A stretch of 64,000 bases of DNA from Saccopteryx bilineata (Eukaryota; Chordata; Mammalia; Chiroptera; Emballonuridae). The position numbers and the translations under genes were made by a program. This document shows, one piece after another, positions 33,346 through 45,105 of the stretch. Position 1 is the stretch's first letter, and the number at the start of each line of letters is the position of its first letter. The notes under the pieces were generated by a model. The model was not told where the DNA came from, did no database searches, and was given only the letters and a program-made list of their open reading frames with translations. The stretch lies in assembly GCF_036850765.1 (NCBI RefSeq), contig NC_089494.1, positions 53,337,809 through 53,401,808 on the forward strand, given 5' to 3'.

Positions 33346-34442
33346 GTGTATGTATCCATATGGTTATTAAATATTAACAACCACATTCTCTGTAGACAAA
33401 TTTGAAATTAAAAGGAAAGTAAAAGTATAAATTGAAAATCAAAACAAAATGAAACACCTGTGGCATCTCTTTCTGGCTTCCCTCAGACGTTCTTAATTCT
33501 AACAATGAAAATTGTCTCGGGAACCCTCTACCCCCCGTGCATACTGAGACAGAGGGCCACCTTTTATTTCTGTCTTGATGTGAAATGGCTATGGTACTGC
33601 TGACACCAGTATGTTTTCGATAATTCTTACTGAGATTGTGTATGTTTATCCCACACAAAGGCCCGAGAGCCTCTGCCTTTAACTGGTAAGTTAATAAATG
33701 TGCCATTTTTTTTTGATGTTCTGGCTTGATTTGCAGAATGAATACATGTTCCTCTCACTAATACTTCTTATGTTATTATGAGGAAATACTAGACTAAGGG
33801 AACAGATTCTGCCACTGATCTGCTCAAATCATTTCACCAAGCTGGCCTTAGTTTTTTCTTGCATAAAATGAGGAGAGAACAGATGTTAAACCACATCCTT
33901 TCCATTGCTAACATTCTAGGGCTCTATTCTATGGGATTTCTCTTCACCGACCATTGAAATTGTTCCTTTTGCTTTGGAGATGGCTTTAGCCACTGCTGCT
34001 CCCTCAGCTGGAGAAGTTGGTACTTGGGAAAAGCAGGAAAGTTCTCCAACCCCAGAAGGTTGGGAGAATTTTGGGTCCTTTATATTCTCTGTATTAGGCC
34101 TGCTTGCCCTTTCCCAGCTGAGATCTCTACATGAAGAAAAGACTATGTGGCTCTGGAACATTTTGCTTAGAAAGAGGCTGTGTTTCCTGCTTCATTAATT
34201 TCTTCTTTAAAGGACCCAACTGCTTTTTGAACAATTTAAAACTGAATTTAATAATTTATCAGAAATTTTATCATAATATATACATGTGTATGACTAAATC
34301 ACACACACACACACACACACACATGAGGCTGTGAGCTGTGCATGTCTTTGTGTGTATAGGTTAAAGAAAACATGACAATTTCTATATTTTTTTATCCACC
34401 AAATACTTAGGTTTATGCTACCTTTTCATGAGTTTGAATAAA
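33346..34442. other. Unassigned non-coding sequence
   Basis: About 1.1 kb with no assigned element apart from the CA microsatellite at 34302-34322. Open frames at 33374-33706 and 33916-34198 lie on opposite strands and show no domain. Confidence 0.4.
34302..34322. repeat. (CA)n microsatellite
   Basis: About 10 CA units followed by tgag. Likely length-variable. Confidence 0.9.
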
Positions 34443-34454
34443 ACCTAGGAGACA

Positions 34455-34760
34455 GCCTGACAAGGCAGTGGTGCAGTGAATAGAACGTCGGACTGGGTCA
34501 CAGAGAAGTTAGGTTTGAAACCCGAGGTTGCCGGCTTGAGCCCAAAGGTCGCTGGCTTAAACAAGGGGTCACTGGCTCTGCTCTGCTCTAGCCCCCCGTC
34601 AAGGCACAAAGAGAAAGCAATCAATGAACAACTAAGGTGCCACAGTGAAGAACTGATGTTTCTCATCTCTTTTCTGCCCTGTCTATCTGTCCCCATCTGT
34701 CCCTGTCTCTATCTTTCTCTCTGCCTCTGTCACAAAACAAACAAACAAAAAAAACAAAGT
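34455..34760 (+). mobile_element. SINE-B, long form
   Basis: Sense head 'gcctgacaaggcagtggtgc', repeated 'ggttgccggcttgagccc' and 'ggtcgctggctt' body units, 'gagaaagcaatcaatgaac', a pyrimidine-rich 'gtctatctgtccccatctgtcc' tract and a caaacaaacaaaa tail. The perfect 12-bp duplication acctaggagaca is at 34443-34454 and 34761-34772. Confidence 0.96.
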
Positions 34761-34949
34761 ACCTAGGAGACAAACAAGTACCTTTTAGCTATAGGCAGTT
34801 CTCATATTTGGATAAAAAAAAAATGCTTTGGTGAAAAAAATGTTAACAAAAGCAAATATTATTTTCAATTAGATACTTTACATTTAAATGATTCTTAGGT
34901 ATTTAGAAATTCCTTCCTTTGACTTCTGATCTCCACAGTAACTCTGGAA

Positions 34950-35184
34950 AAAGAACACGTGTTCAAATCAGATTGGATTCAGATATTTGCTCTTCCACTC
35001 ACTAACTGTGCAACTGAGGGGATCAGGCCGGCCCTCTGCTCCTCGGTGTAGGCAGGCATATGTATAATGGTGATTGCAATTTCTGCCTCATTCACCTCAA
35101 GTATTTTTCAAGTTGTTTTAGGACTAAATGAGGTAATGCTTGTAATGTACCCAAAAGAGTGCCAAATGCATAGACCATTATTAT
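34950..35184 (+). repeat. MIR SINE relic
   Basis: 'gattcagatatttgctcttccactcactaactgtgcaactgaggggatc', then 'ttctgcctcattcacctcaagtatttttcaagttgttttaggactaaatgaggtaatgcttgtaatg' and 'gtgccaaatgcatagaccattattatt'. These match successive parts of sense MIR, including the 3' 'attattatt' end. Confidence 0.75.
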
Positions 35185-35686
35185 TGTGTCAGGGAGGTGT
35201 AATTTCTTCTCTGCCCTCTGGGGTTCTTCTGGTTGATCTAAGAATTAAATTGACATGAGACAGATGAACAGGAGAAAATCAAATTTAATTTCATACATAT
35301 GGGGCTCCATAAGAATATGAGGTTCACAGGCAATCAGTCAATCAAGGTTTATATGCTGTTCTGAGCTGAGGAGAAGCAGGTCTGGGACTTCAAAGGGAGG
35401 AAAACAATTTACAGAAAGATGGAGAAACAAATGTTTGTTGTGTCCTTCAAAGACAGTGGGACACAGTTGTTTTGAAACAAACAGGGCTGGCTCAGTGCCC
35501 CCCCCCCCCATCTATCACACCTCGCTAATAGTCTTTGTATTATCTCTGAGGATAGTTCTCTTTCAGGACTAAGCCCTCTATCTAAATTTTTTTAGGCAGA
35601 TAAGTGGGAGGTAAAAGCTCTTTCAGAGTTTTTTTTGGCTTCAATTGTTTTCAGATTAAAATAATCTGCAGGCCAAAGGGTGGCAC
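35185..35686 (-). mobile_element. Solo LTR, ERV1-like, antisense
   Basis: On the minus strand it begins TGTGCCACCC and ends CCTGACACA (TG...CA). Near the 3' end it has 'ttttctcctgttcatctgtctcatgtcaatttaattc', a U5 phrase shared by several mammalian ERV1 LTRs as I recall them, after 'agcatataaacc' as a TATA-like site. The flanking tetramers ttat (35181-35184) and ttct (35687-35690) match at three of four bases. It is 502 bp, with no internal retroviral genes. It abuts the MIR at its left. A C run (about 35500-35511) lies inside. Confidence 0.75.
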
Positions 35687-35714
35687 ATTCTGTGGAGATT
35701 CATTCTGAACCTCT

Positions 35715-35830
35715 CCAATAATTACTCCTGTTTATATATAAGGAAATTGACAGTAGAGAAGGTAGATGGGTCCAATTGATAAAACTCGTGACGTGTGGGC
35801 CCAGGAATTTCTGAGTCATGGGCACTTGTG
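35715..35830 (-). repeat. Probable MIR relic
   Basis: 'ccaataattactcctgtttatatataaggaaattgacagtagagaagg' resembles the antisense MIR 'cattattatccccattttacagatgaggaaactgaggcacagagagg'. Followed by decayed sequence; moderate confidence. Confidence 0.5.
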
Positions 35831-37549
35831 CATTTATTGACCCCTTTTACCAAAGGGAAAAAAATTAAAATAAACCCAGGTGGAATTTATTATGACATTT
35901 GCCTCGCTATTATATTCAGTTTTTCTTTGTATTTTAAAGGAAATAAAAATTAGTCCATTTTCTTGGGTCTCTAAATTTATCCTGGGCTCTATCTAGTTCC
36001 TCTGTTCTCTGTGCCTAATGGTTACATTAACCTTAAGTTAGAAAAAAAAAAAAAAAAAACCCAAAACTGTTTCATACTGAGACAAACCATAAAACTAATG
36101 AATCCTCCTAGCCCTATGTTTGGTCTTGCCATTCGGAAAGTGTTCTAGGGAGGTCCTTAACCTGCCCCCACAATGCCTCCCAAAGTGTACTATAGTTAGC
36201 TTCCAAACCAAGTCAGATAAAACCTGGACACCTGCCAGTTCCTATTGCCTCACTCTCTCTGAGTGATGGATGGGATTGTACAAATTTAAAAGTTCATGAT
36301 AAAAAAAAAAAGTTAGTATTTTAAAACACAAAATACAATAATTCTTCCATGTCAGATAATAAGATCTAAGATTAATCACTAACAAATGTGTACTAGGAAA
36401 TGTTGTAGTTATTCATCACATCTTTTCCAGAAGTGGTATCTATGTGAAGTGTTCCCAAACAGTGTCAAAGTCAGTGTCTGGAATAAATGTAATCAGGAAA
36501 GCAAAGGAGCCCAGAGTCATGCATTTTTAAACCTGTAGGCGTCATATGATTCCTGTGAGAAAGAGGAATTCTGTAGCACTTTTGTCATGGTGTTTGGGTT
36601 CCAATTTGAAGAGTCTATAAAATATAAGAATTCAAGTCTTGAGCTGTATAAAAATTACTGGACCATCCTCAAGAAACAAAGCTAAATAAATAGGGCAATC
36701 TCAGGATAAGCCTACCCTTCTTTGCTGGGTAATTTTTGGTGTGGCATGACCATCTGAGTTTCCTCAGACAGGAAGGTTTATGATGCAGGGAATGAAAGCT
36801 CCTGGGAAAATGCCTTCTGTAACCTTTTCCATGTTACTTTTCTTGACTGCTGGGAGCTTTATTCTCAGCAGCATAAAATGTGTCTATGACATACAATCCG
36901 ATACAGATTTTAACTTCTCAATTATACTGACGTGGAGGTAAAACAAAAACAATTACCTCATTCAAATGACATCAATAACCCTTCTGATGCATAAAAGTGA
37001 TGTTTCAAACTGAGAGAAATGTATTAATGCAGATGTAAGTTTAGGCATCTGAATCAGACCCCAAAACTGATTTCAAATTGAAAAAGTCATTTACATTAAT
37101 CATTGATGTGTCAGCTCAAAACTTGTAAATTTGTCATCCCTAAAAGCAGTTTTACATTCTTAAGTTGCTCAATAAAACCCTTCAAGTATAGAATGGAGGA
37201 CTTTATTGCCCTAATTTAATAGAATGAGCTTTAACATGCTCATTTGGGGTTTGCTTTTAAAAGAGTCGATTAAATGAGGTAGTGTGCTCTGAAAGAGTGT
37301 ACTTAAAGTTTACCTCAAATGGATTCAGATTATCATCACATTTACACTAAAGGAACTAAACTGTCTATTATAATTTAACTTAGATTTATTAAACCTTATG
37401 AAAGTTTGTTTGGGAAGCTGTGCCTATTTTTCTTCAAGATCTACTCAGGTGAGTTCAAACAAGTCAATTTACTTAAGAAACATGCCCAGGTACATGTTAG
37501 GAACCATAATAAACATTGAATAGACTCCCCCCCCCCAAAAAAAAAAACC

Positions 37550-37552
<3 letters not shown>
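35831..37552. other. Long unassigned stretch
   Basis: About 1.7 kb without a gene. Homopolymer A runs lie at 36041-36059 and 36301-36311. No transposon hallmarks are visible. Confidence 0.4.

Positions 37553-37592
<40 letters not shown>
37553..37592. repeat. (GA)n microsatellite
   Basis: About 20 GA units, preceded by a C8-9 and A11 run (37527-37547). The Ser/Leu-repeat open frames on the minus strand are products of this repeat. Confidence 0.95.
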
Positions 37593-37596
<4 letters not shown>

Positions 37597-37614
37597 AAAG
37601 AAAAGGCAGTGTGG

Positions 37615-37865
37615 GGAATTGGTAACGATCAAGGGTTATGGAGTCAGATGGCCTGAGTTTGAATACTACCTCTTCGAATAACAAGAAATAAAGTTTGAGA
37701 ATATGACTTAAATTCTCTCTGCCTTGGTTTTCTCATCTTAAATATTGGGATGATAATAGCTCACCCTACAAGGATAAGAAGATCAGATTTTTATCTGTTT
37801 TAGATGCTGAGAATCATGCCTGGTACTTCCTTAGTTCTCCATAAATGTTTTCTATGCACTGAATA
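37615..37865 (+). repeat. MIR SINE, nearly full length
   Basis: 'ggttatggagtcagatggcctgagtttgaatactacctctt' (MIR 5' region), 'cttaaattctctctgccttggttttctcatcttaaatattgggatgataatagctcacc' (core), then 'tgcctggtacttccttagttctccataaatgttttct' (3' end). All MIR sections are in order, with roughly the usual length of 250 bp. Confidence 0.88.
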
Positions 37866-37869
37866 GCTC

Positions 37870-38490
37870 TGCTGCCCAGAAACTCAGTGTATCAGGGAAA
37901 GGGCAACTCCCAATGCAGATACACTACAATACATACTATAATAATGCATACTATAGTAAATACTATGATATAAATCTGAGCAAAGTGCTTGAGGAGGCAC
38001 AGAGCTGATACCAGATGGAAAAATATCATGGTGATTAGGAAATGGAGCTGATGAGGGATAGAAAACATCACTGCAGTATAAAACAGAGGGAGAGATTGAT
38101 TCTGATGAAGTAAGTCAGACCGAATTCTAAAGAGGAGGTTACCTGGAGGCACATGCAGATGAAAGAGCATGACCAAAAGATCGGGGGTATGAAAATATAA
38201 CATAGATAAGAAACGGTGATTGGTTAGGTGTTCTCAAGTAGCTGAGTTGAGGGAGATGAGTCTGCAAAGAACAGTTAGGATCAGGCTGTCTATATCTTCT
38301 CGTGAACACATGCTCACTAAAAGCCATTAAATGATTTACATGAAAAGGTGATATGATTGGATCTGTCCTTGAAATGATTACTCTGAATGGAGTCATGTAT
38401 GTAGAAAACATGGGAGATTCAAGCAATTGTGAGGTAAAGGGAAGATGGATAAGAAATGGTTGAGAGGCAACCAACAAATTTTCAGGTAAG
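37870..38490 (-). mobile_element. L2 LINE fragment, antisense
   Basis: 'aaaagccattaaatgatttacatgaaaaggtgatatgattggatctgtccttgaaatgattactctg' is the reverse complement of the L2 segment with 'cagagtgatc...cagatcatgtcactcccctgctt...ccattgg'. The flanking sequence continues in the same sense but is decayed. The 103- and 120-residue minus-strand frames here are remnants or chance frames, not an intact ORF2. Confidence 0.65.
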
Positions 38491-40961
38491 CATTGCAACA
38501 TTACTCATTACATGGAAAATGCCCACTCTCTATCCCCCTTCTATCTCCTTTGACCTAGAATTCTAGAGCTCAGACATCAGTGGGACTGAAAGTTGCCTTG
38601 GGACAAGCTGCTTAGAAATCTAATATGTACTATTTTGTGATCTAATAATAGACAATTTTTTTTTTGATGCATGTGCTTAACTCAATGGATCTGTCTTTGA
38701 AATACACAATGGAGCATTTATGTTAAAGTCAAGTCTGGAACCTAACATTATTTACATAAAACAGGGTTAGTTATAAAGCTAATTTCTTCCAGACTCCAAA
38801 ACTATGTATTTAGTAATTACAATACAAAATGAACAATGTAATAATGCATTCTTACTCTTAGGGATTATATTTTTGCTTAGACTTTTAATACAGCATTATT
38901 ATGAGGCTCTATCAAAAAGAGTAATCTATGTGGTCTGCTTAAGTATATGTTATCTCTTCAAATGCCAAGTGAAAGCTCATAGTGTAGAAACATTTTAAAG
39001 ATTCCTACAGCTTTTTATTGGACACAGTGTCTTGAGTAGTTTGTGGGTGTTTAATATGACTTTGAAAGTAATATATTTTATTTCTGTATTTTTAATTTGA
39101 ATTATTTTTATTTCAGAAAACACTGAGAGCTATTTGTATAAACATTCAAATTCCCCATAAGTATTTTCACCAGGGTTATTAATGTTAATTATTCTGCTGT
39201 GATTTGATATATATGAAGTGGTGATATTCTCATTTAAGTCATAATGATCCTAATAGCCAATGGAGAGAAAAAAACAAAAACAAAACTTTCTGTAATGCTC
39301 AAAAGCTTGTTGGCAGTATAATTTGTTACTGTTTAATATTGTAGGTTGACTTCCTAGTCTAAAGAAAGGCCAATGACTTCGTGATGATTCATGTAATGTT
39401 GTTCTTTAAGATTTTTTTTCCTAAATGCATTAAGATTGTTTAAAGCAATGAACTGATTTCAGAGATGATTCAAAATATTGATGTCATCAAAGTATTTAGA
39501 CTGTTAGTTCTGTTCTCTCTTGTTTCTGGTATTTTTTCTCATTTCTTTCTCTCTTTTTAAAATTTCCTCCTTGTTCTCTCTCTATATTCTTTGGGGTATC
39601 ATTGAGCCATCTTTTCATAAGAACCATTTATCACAAAATGATTAGATCATAAAAAGTAAATGAGAAGTTTCTATTTTAGTATTAATAAATAATAATTATT
39701 AATTAGTATTAATAAAAATCATCAAGATACTATTTTTACTTTTAAACATATGCAAGAAAGTATTTAATACAAGGGTAGGCATAAGCAGTTCTTTGTATGG
39801 AAAAGACATACATGTTATGTTTATAATGATAGCTTTATGAATGCAAAAGAATATCACAATGGTAGAATAAAAAATGCAAATATTTAACACAATGATTATT
39901 AAATAAATAACAATACAAGAATAAACTGTTTCACAGATTCACAAGAGCATGCAATCTCTTGTTTCATTTTTGCCCTATAGCCTATTTTGTTAATGAACCA
40001 TTTCTTCCTTACTGTTAAAGTCTTCTGTTTCTAGAATTTCAGCAAATTTGTAAAATATCTTTGTATTTTTGTATGGTTCAATTGTTTCTTAATACCAAAA
40101 CTCAAGAAGATATTTTAAAAGCTCTTGTTACAATCAAACTGAACTTCAGTTGTTTTCAAATTGTGCAATTCTTAGGTGTTAGATATTATCCAACTCAGAC
40201 TTTCCTATCTTGGAATATCAATAACTCTTTATAAAATTGTAGGTGAACTTAGTGTCTCTCCAAACACCTATAACTCAATGCAACTTCAAAATTTTGCAAA
40301 CAAATCACTTTAGGGGGAGAACCATTTGAAATTAGAAGCCTAAATGTGTTCTCAAATTTCTCACTTTGAATATTACATTGAAGAAACTTCACTGAAATCA
40401 CAAGTTGTCATAGAAACAGCTTTGCTGCCAAAAACTCTACCTTAATGAAAATCTCTTCTAAAAAATACTATGAAACTATTTTTTTGAGAAATAAATGCCT
40501 TGAGCAATTTGAATTTGATAACAATGATTTTAGTATTGATAGATATGTGTAAAATTCAGTGAGGATAATATATGCTTACAATAAAAGCCACGTAAAACAT
40601 GTAGACATAAAATCTAGTCATTCAGAAGTGATTGAAATATTCTTTTAAATGTTTCTAAGTTTTATAATTTTATTTTAAAAACTGATAGATTTTATTAAGA
40701 ATACGAAAAATCAGAATAAAATTTACTTTTTAAAATGGCATTTTTTTGCCAAAAATTTTATGACACTCAAAATATGTATTTAACAGTTATCGTCTTCCTT
40801 TGGTACTATGAGTACCAAGACAAATTCAGAAACTGATTCACTTTTAACTGTCTGTAGCATATGTTACTGTTTTAAAGATAGGAATGGTATTTATTTTAAT
40901 GCAATTCAGCTATTGATATAACTTGCAAGAAAATATTCACATACATACATCACATTGGCAT
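38491..40961. other. Long unassigned AT-rich stretch
   Basis: About 2.5 kb, very AT-rich, with no gene, SINE or L1 hallmark. It is one of the larger repeat-poor blocks of the window. Confidence 0.45.
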
Positions 40962-40969
40962 TAAATTAC

Positions 40970-41377
40970 TTTTTTTTTTTTTTTTTTTGTATTTTTCTGA
41001 AGCTGGAAACGGGGAGAGACAGTCAGACAGACTCCCGCATGCGCCTGACCGGGATCCACCTGGCATGCCCACCAGGGGGCGACGCTCTGCCCACAAGGGG
41101 GCGATGCTCTGCCCCTCGGGGGGGGGGGTCTCTCTGCCGCGACCAGAGCCACTCTAGTGCCTGGGGCAGAAGCCAAGGAGCCATCCCCAGCGCCCGGGCC
41201 ATCTTTGCTCCAATGGAGCCTCGGCTGCGGGAGGGGAAGAGAGAGACAGAGAGGAAGGAGAGGGGGAGGGGTGGAGAAGCAGATGGGTGCTTCTCCTGTG
41301 TGCCCTGGCTGGGAATCGAACCCGGGACTTCTGCATGCCAGGCCGACGCTCTACCACTGAGCAAATCGGCCAGGGCC
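40970..41377 (-). mobile_element. SINE-A, young full-length
   Basis: Head at right 'gccctggccgatttgctcag' (A-box with changes), B-box ggttcgattcc, two CTCF-like blocks (41069-41082 exact ccaccagggggcga; 41091-41104 ccacaagggggcga), a G11 run near 41120, and a T run at the left. The duplication taaattac is at 40962-40969 and 41378-41385. Several overlapping open frames of 67-141 residues derive entirely from it. Confidence 0.97.
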
Positions 41378-41385
41378 TAAATTAC

Positions 41386-42507
41386 ATTTTTGTGTGTGTG
41401 AGGAAGATGGCTCATATTAAATAGTCATGGGAGCTAAAACACAAGCCCTCTACTTGTCCTTTTTGTTTTTCAAATTTGTTTTGTAACTTCATTTTACCAA
41501 GTGCATTAGCATGTTAGTAACTGCATTTTTAACTTAGACTTCAGAAAAGTAAGTGAGACCATATATATTCAGATATAGAATAATAGGTAAGTGAGCCTCC
41601 ATTTGCATTCCATAAGTATATTTGATTTACATGATATGCATTTCACACCAAATAATTCTAGGTTTAGAAAATACAGCTAGGCTGCTACCATTGATAAAAG
41701 CTGACAGTTTAAATAATTAACTGATTAATTTTTTACAAAGGTGAAATAGAAGCATAACTGAACTCAGTGTACCTTCTACGGCCACTAGCAAGTGTTGGTT
41801 GTATCAGTGTAAGGTACATGTAACTTTTCCATATGTAATGGTGAGAGTAGTTGTCAAACTGCATTTTGCATTTTTGCCTATTCAGTTGTTCATATTTAAC
41901 TATCATTACTTTATAGTTATCTCATTGGGACTCTTAGACCCAATCCAAATAAAATATTGTTTTCAACTATTGAATTTTGATTAATTTATGCCTCACATAT
42001 TAGAGATACATTAGATTACATGGCTGTTTTGAAAAATGTTTTTAAAGTTTTCACTGTAGAATTAGCTAATGGTTTCCTTGAGTCAAGATGAAATGTATTT
42101 ACTACTTAACTAAATGTAGCAGCTATGTGTTGGTTATAAAATCTTACCTAAAGTAAATACTTTCTTCCATATATCAAGTCAATTCTTCCAAGCAACTTCT
42201 AAGTCCAGCTGGCAACTGAGCAGAACACATACATTATTAAAAGGAAATTAATGATTTTAGAGGGAGGATTATTACTTTAATATTCAATAGTAAGTTGAAT
42301 ATCCTTGTCTTAATGTCTAGGAAATAGTTTGTTTTCTATCTTCCTTAGTTTATTCCATTGTTTCCAATTTCCTTGGAAATGAAATATAAATTTTGACTAT
42401 TTGGATGTTTCACTTTAATTTTGTTTCAGCATTTTGTATTTGAGTCCCTGTGTCTTGGAATAGATTTAACCCTAGTTACAGCCTAATATATTAGCCTATC
42501 ACTGTTT
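41386..42507. other. Unassigned AT-rich sequence
   Basis: About 1.1 kb with nothing recognised. Frame 41799-41984 shows no domain. Confidence 0.4.
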
Positions 42508-42886
42508 TGTAGATGCTGGCAGACATGAGACTCCTGGGTCAGAAGCAAAAACCTTTATTACTCAGGGCACTACACACAGCATGAGTGTCACCATGTGCCT
42601 CTTCTATCCTTGACCGCACATCCCATGGAAGCAATACAATATGAACCCAGATGGGCACTGTCCATGCAGAGACTTTGCATCATAGTGGAGGACCCAATAT
42701 TATTATGATAAATATAGGCAAGCCTGCTCTTTGTCCCTCACAGAGACATTACCTCATCTCTCAAGGCAGCTTACTTCAAACAGCACCTGAGAAATGACCT
42801 GGGTCAAAAACAGTCTAGGTCCTGCCATCTTGGCTTACCCGGTAGGACACATAGGAGTGCTAAAGACCTATGGGGTCTCTATCACA
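42508..42886 (-). mobile_element. Solo LTR, antisense
   Basis: A 379-bp block reading on the minus strand from TGTGATAGAG to CATCTACA. Near its 3' end is 'gagtaataaaggtttttgc', with the polyadenylation signal AATAAA (complement at 42554-42559), followed by 'cttctgacccaggagtctc' as an R/U5-like segment. A TATA-like 'cctatatttatc' lies upstream (about 42705-42716). The spacing of the two signals and the TG...CA ends fit a retroviral LTR. No clear target duplication and no internal genes, so it is an old solo LTR or fragment. Confidence 0.72.
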
Positions 42887-43830
42887 TAAAACCATTATGT
42901 GTGGGTATTGTAAATATTTTGACATACGTAACCCTATCTTAGGTAAGTATGTATACATATTTCTTGTATGCTTTGGCATATGAGTAACTGAATGTATATA
43001 TGGCAAACTATGTATTTACCACTTTACTTCCTTAATCCAGATTATTTCCTAGAACATTAGCATCAAGTAAATTATTAAAATAACTGATTATGGTTCAGAT
43101 ACATTGCCTTAAAAATGAGCTTATCAGGCTCAATAAAGTTTATATGCACACAACAAGACAGGGATGACAGCGTCTTGGCTGTGATTTTATATTCATAAGT
43201 GAGAGTAGACAGCTGTGCTTGATCATAAAACATCAGTGTAAGGTGCCAACACCAACATCTGAAACACCTCAGATGAAATGATTCATTTTTAGTATACATG
43301 CATGGAAAACACAATACCTTTGCAAAGGAAAATGACCTCTTCTTTTATATGCCCCTGTCAGATAGTTTCATTTTATGCTTTCTGTAGTTTTTATACTCTG
43401 AACTGGTATTGATTTTTCCTTCACTTGATAATCAGGACCTGAAAGATAGCTTCCAACCATGGCCAATTACCCATCAACTTTCAGAGTTATTATCTAAGAA
43501 ATTGGATTTAATAATTTTAAGACATTTAAAGAAAATACAAATGTCTAGACTACCCCTAACTGTGGCCATTGTTAATGTACTGGAAATTTTAAGCACTTAT
43601 CCGCTTTTACCGATATTTTAAAAAACGGAAATTAAGATGATTACCTTGAGAAACAGCAGGTTAAATTGTAGAAGCAGTGAACTAAAAGGGCAAAATTATC
43701 TATAGTACTCAAGTGGTGTATTCATAGTTTTATGGATTCATGTCTAGAGTCTCAAATACAGAGTCTACTTATTTCAAATTCATTTTTCCCTTAAAGTATC
43801 CCAAGAACATGTTCAGAGTGCTTTTAATTA
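42887..43830. other. Unassigned non-coding sequence
   Basis: About 0.9 kb with no recognised repeat or exon. Confidence 0.4.
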
Positions 43831-43842
43831 ATATTGCAGAAA

Positions 43843-43993
43843 CAAACCTTGGCCGGATAGCTCGGTTGTTTAGAGCGCTGTTCCAATACTTCAGGCTTGT
43901 GAGTTTGGTTCCCATCAGGGCACCAGAGGGAATAGGTCGATTTTTTTGTCTTTCTCTCTCTCATTCCCTTCCTTTCTCTCTAAGATCAATAAA
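43843..43993 (+). mobile_element. tRNA-derived SINE of a third type (VES-like)
   Basis: 'ccttggccggatagctcggttgtttagagcgctgttccaatac' resembles the tRNA head of the common bat VES-type SINEs (A-box tagctcggttg; B-box ggtttggttccc is decayed), followed by 'gtctttctctctctcattccc' and an aagatcaataaa tail. It is about 150 bp and is directly followed by a SINE-B. It is the only copy of this type recognised here. Confidence 0.85.
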
Positions 43994-44193
43994 CAGACTG
44001 ACTTGTGGTGGCACAGTGGATAAAGCATTGACCTGGTATGCTGAAGGTGCCGGTTTGAAACCCCAGGTTTGCCTGATCAAGGCACATGTGAGAAGTAACT
44101 ACCATAAATTGATGCTTCTCACTCTCCTCCTCACTTTCTCTCTCTCTAAAAATCAAATCAAATCAATAAAATCAATAAATAAATTAAAAAAAT
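43994..44193 (+). mobile_element. SINE-B, tandem after a VES-like SINE
   Basis: Head 'agactgacttgtggtggcac', B-box-like 'ccggtttgaaacc', 'gatgcttctcactctcc' and an A-rich tail with aatcaataaa units. One imperfect 12-bp duplication, atattgcagaaa (43831-43842) and atattgctgaaa (44194-44205), brackets this SINE together with the preceding one. SINE-B either inserted into the tail of the first SINE or the pair moved as one unit. The 173-residue open frame across both is an artefact. Confidence 0.9.
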
Positions 44194-44205
44194 ATATTGC
44201 TGAAA

Positions 44206-44669
44206 TAAGAAAAAGCAAAATGGCCATCCTTCACTACAAGCCAACTGTGAATTTGTCATAATTTATACAAACAAAAAGAATCTATTTAAGTTACAAAGTG
44301 ATAACAACCAGAGCCATTTCTTGGGGAAGAAAAATCAGTGTCAGATTATTATAGGGCAGGTAGTAAAGGTGGGTGAGTCATCTAGTGAGGGTAATATTGC
44401 TGGTAGTGGGCAGGGGGCCAGTACTGTTCCTACAGCTGGTGACTGAGGGGCCTCTACCCTGGTCTCTGGTCTGGCCTTTCTCTGCCCATGCCCACGTCAT
44501 AAATTGAGAAGATAACCTGGAAATGTCCTTTTAGGGTCTGTAAATGCTTCTCTTCTTGCCCCACATTTGAGAAACCTAGAATGCTAGAATACCAAGTGAT
44601 TTAGAATCTTTTTCTAGATCCTGGATGAACTTTTTCCCTAGGCCTGTCTTTCTGAGGATTGGTTGGCCT
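44206..44669. other. Unassigned non-coding sequence
   Basis: Nothing recognised. 44330-44480 is GC-richer (tggtagtgggcaggggg). Confidence 0.4.
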
Positions 44670-44810
44670 GCTGGTGATAATAGCTACCATTTACTTCCTC
44701 TGTCATAATATGTTTTCCTTCTTATATAACTTACATCAATTGATTCTCTTGCAATTTCAGAACTTCTCCCTCAGAAAGAGGCAGATTGCACTTAAATGTC
44801 TTAAAACTTT
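44670..44810 (-). repeat. Probable MIR relic
   Basis: 'gataatagctaccatttacttcc ... cttatataacttacatcaattgattctcttgcaatttcagaacttctccc' resembles the antisense MIR/L2 end 'ataatagctaacatttattgagc ... catctcatttaatcctcacaac'. Confidence 0.5.
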
Positions 44811-45105
44811 GTAGCTGTAGTTAATGTAATAGGTCTAACTACACCTACCTCCAGTCATCAAGCACTGTAAATAGTTATTGTGCAAGTGGCTTCAAATGAG
44901 AATTGAACAATCTCACTTTTGGGTGTTTTTCTTGGCCGAGTCTCTGACTTGCGGAACTTCAATTTACAATTGTGGATTGTGTGTTTTCTAAGGACATGCT
45001 TGATTTCCAAGAGCTCGGGAACTTTCCTCCCACTTCTTATCTTAACTGATCTCCTTGAACTTGACTTCTTGCTTGCTTTTGCTATTATTTACCTCTTTCC
45101 TTTTT

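Noticed and set aside
37441..37684. Ser/Leu-rich small proteins on the minus strand
   Set aside because: Encoded by the (GA)n microsatellite; both overlapping frames are artefacts.
40955..41380. 141-residue open frame
   Set aside because: It coincides exactly with a SINE-A and its T-run tail; not a gene.
43740..44261. 173-residue open frame
   Set aside because: It spans two SINEs and flanking AT-rich DNA; no domain, no codon signal.
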